5,233 nucleotides of DNA from Candidatus Rifleibacteriota bacterium (lineage in GTDB: Bacteria; Riflebacteria; Ozemobacteria; Ozemobacterales; Ozemobacteraceae): positions 1-5,233 of the forward strand of contig JAKJFO010000257.1 of the NCBI GenBank assembly GCA_022704885.1, read 5' to 3'. The notes under the pieces were generated by a model. That model searched no databases. It had not been told where the DNA came from and was given only the letters and a program-made list of their open reading frames with translations. Position 1 is the first letter of the stretch; the number at the start of each line of letters is the position of its first letter. Below are positions 1-5,233 of this stretch, in pieces. The position numbers were made by a program, and so were the translations under genes.

Positions 1-1325
1 CCGGCCGGGCCGAGATTTCTGAAGATCCTATGGGTCCGGAACAGACTGACTTCGTCATCATGCTCAAATCACGCCATGATTTTCCGCAGGGGCGATCCAA
101 GGCAGAGGTAACCGAGCATATCAGACAGGTTTTGAGCCAGGTTCCCGGACTCAGACATTCATTCTCGCAGCCGATCGCATTGCGCGTAAACGAGCTGATT
201 TCGGGAATAAAGAGCGATGTCGCCGTAAAAATCTTCGGTGACGATCTTGATCTGCTGGCCAAATACGCAGTTGAAGTATCGGCTATTCTGGCAGCCACTC
301 CTGGCTCCAGCGACAGCAAATCGGCTCAGCTCTCGGGCATGCAGCAGCTCGACATTCAGATCGATCGGGCAGCTGCGGCAAGATACGGCCTCAATTCCGT
401 AGATGTAAATGAACTGATCGAAACCGCAGTCGGCGGCAAAGTTGCCACCACGATAATAGAGGGCCAGCGACGTTTTGATCTGCAGATTCGTTATCCCGAA
501 AATATCCGCAAGAACCAGGAAGACATCATGAATCTTCGCATTCGCACCCCTGGCGATCAGCTGATTCCGTTACGGCAGATAGCTACGATAAAGCAGGTCG
601 AAATTCCGATCGAAGTAAAACGCGAAAATGGCCTCAGAAGCCTTGTCGTCGAAGCAAACGTGCGCAACCGCGATCTCGGCAGTTTTGTCAGCGACTTGCA
701 GAAACGCCTGGAGCCGTTGGAAGCAAAACTTCCGACCGGATATTTCTTAAGTATCGGTGGTCAGTTCGAAAACCAGCAAAGAGCTATGAGCAGACTCGCT
801 CTGGTTGTTCCGGTCGTATTGCTGTTCATTCTGATCCTTCTGGTAATGGCGCTGGGAAAATTGCGTGACGCACTTCTCGTCATAGCTATTCTGCCGTTTG
901 CGCTGGTAGGAGGAATTATCGCCCTGTGGCTGTGGAATATGACCTTCTCGGTCTCTGCCGCAGTCGCATTCATCGTCTTGCTCGGTGTTGCCGTTCAGGA
1001 CGGCGTTCTGCTGATCTCATTCATGCGTCAGCTGATCGAAGAAGGCAAAGCTCTGCCGGTCGCGATAAGGCAGGCTTGTGCCCTGCGTTATCGTGCCATC
1101 ATGATGACGACTCTGACGTCTTTCATCGGTCACGTTCCGATGCTGCTGTCAAATGGATCAGGTGCAGATATTCAGCAACCGCTCGCGCTGGTTGTGAATG
1201 GCGGTCTGATTTCGTCGACATTGCTGACGCTATATGTGGTTCCCGTAATTTTCGGTTTGCTTGAGAAGCGTTATGCCGTACTTGACGAAAAGGACATAAA
1301 AGAGCCGGCTGTCGAAAGCGTTTAA
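1..1325 (+). CDS. RND heavy-metal-type efflux pump, CzcA/CusA family, C-terminal part (5' end outside window)
   Basis: Inner-membrane proton-driven pump subunit; family members export metal ions (CzcA: Co/Zn/Cd; CusA: Cu/Ag) through an adaptor and outer-membrane channel. The reading frame is open from base 3, and the residues before the Met at base 30 (GRAEISEDP) continue the family's conserved DPMG region, so that Met is internal. About 440 residues are visible of a usual 1030-1060. In order (numbered from that Met) they show periplasmic porter/docking sequence (VNELISGIKSDVAVKIFGDD at about 53-72; DRAAAARYGLN at about 112-122; VGGK; EGQRRFDLQIR), then after residue 253 about five hydrophobic helices with FSVSAAV and LISSTLLTLYVVP. 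The C-terminal tail is short and charged. The VNEL motif has Glu where I recall CusA having Met, so it looks more CzcA-like than Cu(I)/Ag(I)-specific, but the substrate is not proven. GVAVQDG in a transmembrane helix differs from the common GVAVLNG. Partner genes would lie upstream, outside the window. Confidence 0.95.
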   Translation, partial: GRAEISEDPMGPEQTDFVIMLKSRHDFPQGRSKAEVTEHIRQVLSQVPGLRHSFSQPIALRVNELISGIKSDVAVKIFGDDLDLLAKYAVEVSAILAATPGSSDSKSAQLSGMQQLDIQIDRAAAARYGLNSVDVNELIETAVGGKVATTIIEGQRRFDLQIRYPENIRKNQEDIMNLRIRTPGDQLIPLRQIATIKQVEIPIEVKRENGLRSLVVEANVRNRDLGSFVSDLQKRLEPLEAKLPTGYFLSIGGQFENQQRAMSRLALVVPVVLLFILILLVMALGKLRDALLVIAILPFALVGGIIALWLWNMTFSVSAAVAFIVLLGVAVQDGVLLISFMRQLIEEGKALPVAIRQACALRYRAIMMTTLTSFIGHVPMLLSNGSGADIQQPLALVVNGGLISSTLLTLYVVPVIFGLLEKRYAVLDEKDIKEPAVESV

Positions 1326-1350
1326 CGGTCAAACTGGTTTAAGTTATGAA

Positions 1351-1380
1351 AATTGCCCGCCGTTCATTCGGCGGGCAATT
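1351..1380. terminator. Hairpin terminator between convergent genes
   Basis: Perfect 12-bp inverted repeat, AATTGCCCGCCG / CGGCGGGCAATT, with a 6-nt loop (TTCATT). It begins 25 bp after the RND stop codon. The stem is GC-rich in the loop-proximal part and AT at its base. Downstream on the + strand the tract is only moderately T-rich (ATTCTGTTGTT). On the - strand the stem runs into a short T run (AATTTTC), so it could also end transcripts from ispH, 126 bp away. Position between convergent genes fits a bidirectional terminator. This is the only strong hairpin in the 1326-1506 gap; the rest of that gap shows nothing convincing. Confidence 0.85.
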
Positions 1381-1506
1381 CTGTTGTTGCGCATCGCCAG
1401 CTCTCCTGAGTCATGCAGAGAAGCTGCGTCAGAAGGTTAAGTTAAAATTGCCGAAGCTGGCAGTCTTATTTGTTACCTGGGGAAGGCAATCAGGGTAGAG
1501 TTTAGT

Positions 1507-2340
1507 TCAGAGCGATTTGAGAAAGTCGATCACTCTGCTGGTGATGAAGTCTGGGGTCGAGGCGCCGGCCGAGACAACGAGCCGGTCTACGCCGGTGAAC
1601 TGGCTCGGATCTAGCTCTGCCTCGGTTTCGACGTGAAACGTTCGTGGGCAGAGGGCACGCGCGATTTCGGCGAGACGGCGGGTGTTTGCGCTCGATTTGC
1701 CGCCGACGATGACAACCGCGTCGGCATCGGCAGCCAGGCGTTTGATTTCTTCCTGGCGCTCAGAGGTGGCCTGGCAGATTGAATCGCTGATAACTGCTTC
1801 TCTGGCGCGCGATTTGAGCAGTTGTGCTATTTTATTGAATTCAGAGGCGTTGTAGGTGGTCTGCGCGATGATCATGATTTTGTCAGGCGGCTGTTCCTTT
1901 TCGGCATCGGCATAGTCAGCGATCAGCCGGTGATTACCGTGGGCGAAGCTCTGAAGGCTCAAAATCTCAGGGTGGCGGGGGTCACCGATGATGTAGATGA
2001 AGTAGCCCTGCTCGCTGTATTTTCTGATCTGGCGCTGGCTGGTGACGACATGCGGGCAGGTGGCATCGACGACCCCGAGATTTTTTTCCTTGATGCTGGC
2101 AATGCTGCCATCGGGCATACCATGTGCACGGATAATGATCGTGCCTTTTTCGACGGTTTGCCAGTCGTTAACTGAATCGACACCGTGTTTCTGCAGATAT
2201 TCGACGGCCTGTGGGTTGTGGATCAGCGGGCCGCAGGTATAAACCGGTTCGTTTGATTTTGCGGCGGTATCGATGGCAATCTGCATGGCGCGTTTGACGC
2301 CCATGCAGAATCCTGATGTTTTCGCGAGTATGATGTTCAT
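1507..2340 (-). CDS. ispH: 4-hydroxy-3-methylbut-2-enyl diphosphate reductase (IspH/LytB)
   Basis: Last enzyme of the MEP isoprenoid pathway: a [4Fe-4S] enzyme that reduces HMBPP to IPP and DMAPP in the cytoplasm. At 277 residues it is a slightly short but normal bacterial IspH. The three cluster cysteines are present: Cys12 in SGFCMGVKRA, Cys95 in DATCPHV and Cys189 in DSICQATSERQ. Substrate-pocket residues are also visible: His41 (LIHN), His73 (RAHG), His123 and Glu125 (RHPE), the QTT motif at 160-162, Ser217 and Asn219 (GGKSSANT), and Ser261 (AGAST). The usual SSN triplet reads SAN here. The start is fixed by the conserved N-terminus, with Cys12 close behind it. Its ATG overlaps the stop of the preceding membrane-protein gene as ATGA, and I see no strong Shine-Dalgarno before it, so translation is probably coupled. 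It is likely transcribed from the promoter near 3422-3450. Confidence 0.97.
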   Translation of the reverse strand: MNIILAKTSGFCMGVKRAMQIAIDTAAKSNEPVYTCGPLIHNPQAVEYLQKHGVDSVNDWQTVEKGTIIIRAHGMPDGSIASIKEKNLGVVDATCPHVVTSQRQIRKYSEQGYFIYIIGDPRHPEILSLQSFAHGNHRLIADYADAEKEQPPDKIMIIAQTTYNASEFNKIAQLLKSRAREAVISDSICQATSERQEEIKRLAADADAVVIVGGKSSANTRRLAEIARALCPRTFHVETEAELDPSQFTGVDRLVVSAGASTPDFITSRVIDFLKSL

Positions 2341-3401
2341 TGCTTGTCTGCTGGCCAGGCGGCATCGACCGTCTGAAATTCGCCCGAGAAAACATGCGCC
2401 ATTGTCTTGTTGAACTCACTTTTCATGTCAGCCGAGCCGCGCCGGTGCCGGCGCTGCACGCGAGTTACGTTGCCGGCCGCATCGAACTCGACTTCGGCAG
2501 CAAAGAGTGGCTTTTCCGGGTCGGTCAGCAGTCCGTAGCGCATATCGTTAAGCATGACACGGCGCTGGCCGTTCTCGTCGATCACGCTTTTTACCTGCAG
2601 CATATTCATAGCGAACCATTTGAAGAGCTGCGCGTGCTCGTGCTGCATGGCCTTTAACGCGTATTCATCAGTATCGGATTCATGCAGGACTATTGGCGTC
2701 AACGGGTTTTTCGATGCGGTTTTGAGATAAGTGACCATGTAACGGTTGCTGGCATCGCGGGCGACAACGCGAAATACCGATATATTCATGAAAGTAGGAT
2801 TGGCACGGGTTTCGACTGGTTCAAACCCTTTGGCTCTGAACATTTCGTTGCCGAGCGCTATCATTTTTTGCGAATTATAATAGCCGTAACCCGCATAAAG
2901 AGAGGTTATCGCCAGTGCTGCCACGGCCAGTTTTTTTAGGCGCAGCGGAGTCGTGAACATGAAAATTCCTGCTAATGTCGCCACCAGCAACGGAAACGAA
3001 TAGATCGGGTCGATGATCGAAAGTGCGTCGGCCGCGAGACGTCGGTCGCTGAAAGGCCACCAGAGGCTGGTGCCGTAGGCAGTGAACCAGTCGATGACCG
3101 GGTGGGTGATCAGGCTCAAAAAAGCCATGCCGATCCAATGCTTCTGGTCGAGATCAGAGCGTGCGAGTTTTTTGCACAAAATGCCGATTGGGACGGCCAT
3201 GATCGTCAGCAGAAAAAATGAGTGAGTTGGCCCGCGATGGAACTTCATTGACGCCCAGGGGCCAAGCAGACCGGCAATAATGTCGAAGTCTGGCAGCAGG
3301 CCGATTATAAAACCATAAACAGCACTTTTCCTGCCTATTTTGTCGCTGTAGCCGGCCTGTGCTGCTGTAGAACCCAGTAAACCCTGTGTGATTATATCCA
3401 T
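2337..3401 (-). CDS. Multi-pass membrane protein, DUF457 / YdjM-YfhP 'metal-dependent hydrolase' family
   Basis: 354 residues, in the usual range for the long form of this family, whose biochemical role is not established. The N-terminus MDIITQGLLGSTAAQAG is typical of the family. Candidate metal-binding motifs lie in the first 131 residues: PDFD (37-40), HRGPTHS (55-61), THPVIDWFTAYG (99-110), WWPFSDRR (114-121) and IIDPIYS (129-135). Repeated His/Asp at hydrophobic segment edges is what led to the hydrolase label. Likely membrane helices are near 25-47, 61-78, 88-106, 134-150 and 157-175. Residues 177-354 form a soluble C-terminal part (NPTFMNISVFRVVARD is recognisable) that normally belongs to this family, so I do not read it as a fusion. 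The start is supported by GAGG 8 nt upstream. The stop overlaps the ispH start, so both genes are probably one operon. Function in isoprenoid or envelope lipid metabolism would be inference from that linkage only. Confidence 0.9.
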   Translation of the reverse strand: MDIITQGLLGSTAAQAGYSDKIGRKSAVYGFIIGLLPDFDIIAGLLGPWASMKFHRGPTHSFFLLTIMAVPIGILCKKLARSDLDQKHWIGMAFLSLITHPVIDWFTAYGTSLWWPFSDRRLAADALSIIDPIYSFPLLVATLAGIFMFTTPLRLKKLAVAALAITSLYAGYGYYNSQKMIALGNEMFRAKGFEPVETRANPTFMNISVFRVVARDASNRYMVTYLKTASKNPLTPIVLHESDTDEYALKAMQHEHAQLFKWFAMNMLQVKSVIDENGQRRVMLNDMRYGLLTDPEKPLFAAEVEFDAAGNVTRVQRRHRRGSADMKSEFNKTMAHVFSGEFQTVDAAWPADKQ

Positions 3402-3404
3402 GGC

Positions 3405-3421
3405 TGTAGCCTCATGCTACA
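3405..3421. repeat. Inverted repeat over the start region of the DUF457-ispH promoter
   Basis: On the - strand TGTAGC-ATGAG-GCTACA: 6-bp perfect arms with a 5-bp spacer, directly after the predicted -10 and covering the predicted transcription start and Shine-Dalgarno. It could be an operator. If transcription began upstream of 3421 it could instead be a small hairpin masking the ribosome site. Six-bp arms can also arise by chance. Confidence 0.4.
3410..3413 (-). promoter_or_regulatory. Shine-Dalgarno (GAGG) of the DUF457 gene
   Basis: GAGG on the - strand, 8 nt before the ATG at 3401-3399. It decides the start. An ATG at 3415-3413 overlaps this site but is out of frame. The site also lies in the spacer and right arm of the 3405-3421 inverted repeat. 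Confidence 0.75.
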
Positions 3422-3450
3422 AATATAACTAATATAGTGTCATTTGGCAA
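3422..3450 (-). promoter_or_regulatory. Sigma70-type promoter for the DUF457-ispH operon
   Basis: On the - strand the -35 is TTGCCA (3450-3445, 5 of 6 against TTGACA) and the -10 is TATATT (3427-3422, 5 of 6 against TATAAT), with exactly 17 bp between them. Transcription would start near 3415, leaving a leader of about 14 nt that holds little more than the Shine-Dalgarno. A second TATATT copy at 3436-3431 is too close to this -35 to serve with it. This is the best promoter match I found by eye in the window. Confidence 0.7.
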
Positions 3451-3461
3451 TCGCTATTGCC
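3446..3461. repeat. Inverted repeat overlapping the -35 element
   Basis: GGCAAT-CGCT-ATTGCC: 6-bp perfect arms with a 4-bp spacer, sharing five bases with the -35 hexamer. No T run follows on either strand, which argues against a terminator for the SYLF gene and leaves a regulator-binding site as the more natural reading. The arms are short, so chance is possible. Confidence 0.4.
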
Positions 3462-3490
3462 GGGAAACATGAGAAGGTTATTCGCTCCAG

Positions 3491-4039
3491 CTATTTTGCG
3501 GCTTTGAAGGTGAATTTTTGCCCGCTGAGCGTCGCTTCATACATCAGGCCCGCGTCGGGGATGACGAAAACCATGGTGCCATCTTTGAAGCCTGCTGTCT
3601 CAGCAGCACCGACATCAAAAACGATGGCCGATATATTGGCGCCGAGCTCAAACTTACCGTTCTTGAATTTTTCGAGAGTAAATTCATCCTGAAAGAAAAT
3701 GATTTCGCTGTAAACCTGCCCACCAAGCTGAAAGCCGATAGAAACCTGAGTCATGGTGGTGGTGCCGATGAACTTGCCTTTCTGATAAACGCGGCCATTG
3801 CCGCCGGCGCCGCCAATGCCGATACCGGCTTTGCTGATGCGCGGAAAAACTGCCCAGGCAACAGCTTTGTCGAATACTTTTTGAATGCCGGGGTCTTTTT
3901 CTTTCATGCTCTTGATAATGAGCTGACAGTTTTCTTCACCACTGCGGCGGTGACGGCGTTTGAACAGGGCTTCGGCGGGAGTTTCGATCAGGCAGCAGAG
4001 CAGAACGGCCGCAATCAGCAGCGCAACTGAATTTCTCAT
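3491..4039 (-). CDS. Secreted SYLF (Ysc84/DUF500) domain protein
   Basis: 182 residues. Residues 1-24 form a Sec signal peptide: short charged start (MRN), hydrophobic core to about residue 18, and an AEA cleavage motif at 22-24. Two Cys at 15-16 do not fit a lipobox, because the residue before each is not Gly, Ala or Ser. A basic patch (KRRHRR, 27-32) follows the predicted cleavage. From about residue 55 to the end it matches the SYLF domain: AVAWAVFP (59-66), a Gly-rich stretch GIGIGGAGGNGRVY (72-85), SIGFQLGGQVYSEIIFF (100-116), and AGLMYEATLSGQKF near the C-terminus. In eukaryotes the domain binds lipid and actin; bacterial members are exported and of unknown role, presumably membrane-lipid binding. 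The start is supported by GAGGA 6 nt upstream. It has separate 5' and 3' gaps (93 and 89 bp) and is probably its own unit. Confidence 0.9.
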   Translation of the reverse strand: MRNSVALLIAAVLLCCLIETPAEALFKRRHRRSGEENCQLIIKSMKEKDPGIQKVFDKAVAWAVFPRISKAGIGIGGAGGNGRVYQKGKFIGTTTMTQVSIGFQLGGQVYSEIIFFQDEFTLEKFKNGKFELGANISAIVFDVGAAETAGFKDGTMVFVIPDAGLMYEATLSGQKFTFKAAK

Positions 4040-4045
4040 TGCATG

Positions 4046-4050
4046 TCCTC
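4046..4050 (-). promoter_or_regulatory. Shine-Dalgarno (GAGGA) of the SYLF gene
   Basis: GAGGA on the - strand, 6 nt before the ATG at 4039-4037. It supports this Met as the start; the ATG at 4044-4042, closer to the site, is out of frame. An AT-rich -10-like stretch (TATAAA, 4070-4065) lies just upstream, but I found no good -35 at the right distance. Confidence 0.75.
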
Positions 4051-4132
4051 AACAATCTGTAGATTTTATAAATGTATTGTCTATCAAATTGGCGAACTTT
4101 GCAACAGCGTTAAATGCTTGAACTGATCATAC

Positions 4133-5233
4133 TCAGCGTTTGCCGGTGCGGATCGGATGCAGAATTTTTGTGGCAACACTTTCAGGCACTTCGGAGTAGT
4201 GCAATACTTCCATGCTGTAGCAGGCGCGGCCCTGCGAAAGAGTTCGCAGATGTGTCGAGTAATTGAACATTTCGGCGAGAGGTACATGGCATTCGATGAT
4301 GCGTAGATCGTTGCGCATTTCCATGTTTACGACCCTGCCGCGGCGTGAGTTTATGTGGCCGATGATATCGCCCATATACTGCTCGGGTGTTTCAATTTCG
4401 ACCCGCATTTCTGGTTCGAGCAGCACTGGTTGTGCCTGGGCCAGACCTTCGCGCATTGCTTCCACAGCTGCGGTTTTGAATGCGATCAGGCTGCTGTCGA
4501 CTTCGTGATAAGAACCGTCGAGCAGTGTAACCTTGACATCAACGACGGGGTATTTGGCCATGGGGCCTTCACTGAGCGCTTCACGCACGCCCTGCTCGAT
4601 GCCGGGAAAGTAGACAGAAGGTACGGTGCCGCCCTTTATCTGCGTGTCGAATACGAAGCCGCCGCCGCGCTCGAGCGGTTCGATGTCCATGATGACATGG
4701 CCATACTGACCACGCCCGCCTGTCTGCTTGGCGCATTTGCCTTCACTGTGCACCATGCGGCGGATTCCCTCTTTATAGGCAACCTGCGGAATTCCCACTT
4801 TTGCCCGCACATTGAACTCGCGAACGATGCGATCGACAATAATTTCGAGGTGCAGTTCACCCATTCCAGAGATGATGGTTTCGCCGGTATCCTGATCCAT
4901 CGAGGCTTTGAATGTCGGGTCTTCATCCATCAGGGTGTGCAGAACCGTGCTCAGCTTCGTCAATTCGCTTTTTGACTCAGGTTCAATCGCAACCGAGATG
5001 ACAGTTTCGGGAAAGGTGATCTTTTCGAGAACTGGCGCATCTTTACTGAATGCCAGCGTATCGCCGGTTCCCATTCGCTTTGGCCCTACAATTGCGACGA
5101 TATCGCCGGCCTGAACTTCTTCGAGGTCGGTGCGCTGATTTGCGTGCATCTGCAGAATGCGGCCGATGCGCTCTTTGCTGCCGCGCGTGACGTTATAAAC
5201 CTGATCGCCGGCCTTGAGAGTGCCGGAGTATAC
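4133..5233 (-). CDS. fusA: Elongation factor G, C-terminal half (5' end outside window)
   Basis: Ribosomal translocase, a cytoplasmic GTPase. The frame is open to the right edge, so the Met at 5149 is internal: 28 more residues precede it (VYSGTLKAGDQVYNVTRG...), as in all EF-Gs. The 366 visible residues of about 690 cover the end of domain II (ERIGRILQMHAN, TGDTL), domain III (EDPTF, ISGMGELHLEIIVDR), domain IV (GGRGQYGHV, PVVDVKVTLLDGSYHEVDSS, whose His lies at the tip that enters the decoding site) and domain V (EQYMGDIIGHINSRRGRV, PLAEMF, QGRACYSME). The GTPase domain is off the window. Small departures from common EF-G are GPKRMGTGDTL, FPETVISVAIEPES and IIGHINSRRG. The next gene downstream is not tuf, so it may be a second EF-G copy; the symbol is given at family level. 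No clear terminator follows in 4040-4132. Confidence 0.95.
   Translation of the reverse strand, partial: VYSGTLKAGDQVYNVTRGSKERIGRILQMHANQRTDLEEVQAGDIVAIVGPKRMGTGDTLAFSKDAPVLEKITFPETVISVAIEPESKSELTKLSTVLHTLMDEDPTFKASMDQDTGETIISGMGELHLEIIVDRIVREFNVRAKVGIPQVAYKEGIRRMVHSEGKCAKQTGGRGQYGHVIMDIEPLERGGGFVFDTQIKGGTVPSVYFPGIEQGVREALSEGPMAKYPVVDVKVTLLDGSYHEVDSSLIAFKTAAVEAMREGLAQAQPVLLEPEMRVEIETPEQYMGDIIGHINSRRGRVVNMEMRNDLRIIECHVPLAEMFNYSTHLRTLSQGRACYSMEVLHYSEVPESVATKILHPIRTGKR

Noticed and set aside
926..1264. 112-codon open frame inside the RND gene in another + frame
   Set aside because: It lies fully within the conserved RND transmembrane region, and its Arg/Ser/Asp-rich product is typical of an out-of-frame read.
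1449..1462. Small hairpin TGCC-N6-GGCA before an ATTTT tract on the - strand, a possible ispH terminator
   Set aside because: A 4-bp stem is too weak, and the stronger 12-bp hairpin lies just beyond it.
1346..1498. A 50-codon open frame on the + strand starting ATGAAAATTGCC
   Set aside because: It has no Shine-Dalgarno, its first codons are made of the terminator hairpin, it runs into the 3' gap of a convergent gene, and the peptide resembles nothing I know.
2337..3401. Fusion of a membrane hydrolase with an extra C-terminal domain
   Set aside because: The soluble C-terminal part, with its NPTFMNI...RVVARD stretch, looks like the normal tail of the long DUF457 family, so no fusion is needed.
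3518..4030. 170-codon open frame antisense to the SYLF gene
   Set aside because: It lies opposite a gene with a signal peptide, a recognisable domain and a good Shine-Dalgarno. The antisense peptide shows no domain, so it is a shadow of codon bias.
4052..4080. ACAAT...ATTGT inverted repeat spanning the -10-like region of the SYLF gene
   Set aside because: Five-bp AT-rich arms separated by 19 bp are expected by chance in such sequence.
4355..4975. 206-codon open frame antisense to EF-G
   Set aside because: The opposite strand is unmistakable EF-G, and the antisense product has no recognisable motif.

Overview
The window holds five protein genes: one on the + strand, cut by the left edge, and four on the - strand, the last cut by the right edge. 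Base composition looks close to 50% G+C and even across the genes. An RND-type efflux pump (which works with an outer-membrane channel), a Sec-exported small protein and the MEP-pathway enzyme IspH point to a Gram-negative (diderm) bacterium. I cannot name the phylum. I see no mobile elements, CRISPR arrays, tRNA or rRNA genes.

Layout. Positions 1-1325 (+) carry the C-terminal 440 residues of a CzcA/CusA-family RND pump. A perfect 12-bp hairpin at 1351-1380 follows and separates it from the convergent - strand genes. Read in their own direction, right to left, these are: the C-terminal half of elongation factor G (5233-4133); a secreted SYLF/Ysc84-domain protein (4039-3491); a multi-pass membrane protein of the DUF457/YdjM-YfhP 'metal-dependent hydrolase' family (3401-2337); and ispH (2340-1507), whose start codon overlaps the stop of the membrane-protein gene as ATGA.

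Grouping. The membrane-protein gene and ispH almost certainly form one transcription unit. A good sigma70-type promoter (5/6 and 5/6 hexamer matches, 17-bp spacer) lies just upstream and would give a leader of about 14 nt carrying the Shine-Dalgarno. Two short inverted repeats sit on this promoter, one over the -35 and one over the start region. The SYLF gene has its own clear Shine-Dalgarno and a 93-bp upstream gap. EF-G is not followed by tuf, so this is not the usual str operon order and the gene may be a second EF-G copy.

Overall this is mostly ordinary chromosomal housekeeping and envelope DNA. I found no convincing undescribed system. The points most worth a second look are the coupling of the DUF457 protein to ispH and its compact promoter, a polar pair in the RND proton-relay helix, one substitution in the IspH substrate-binding motif, and the identity of the EF-G paralogue.
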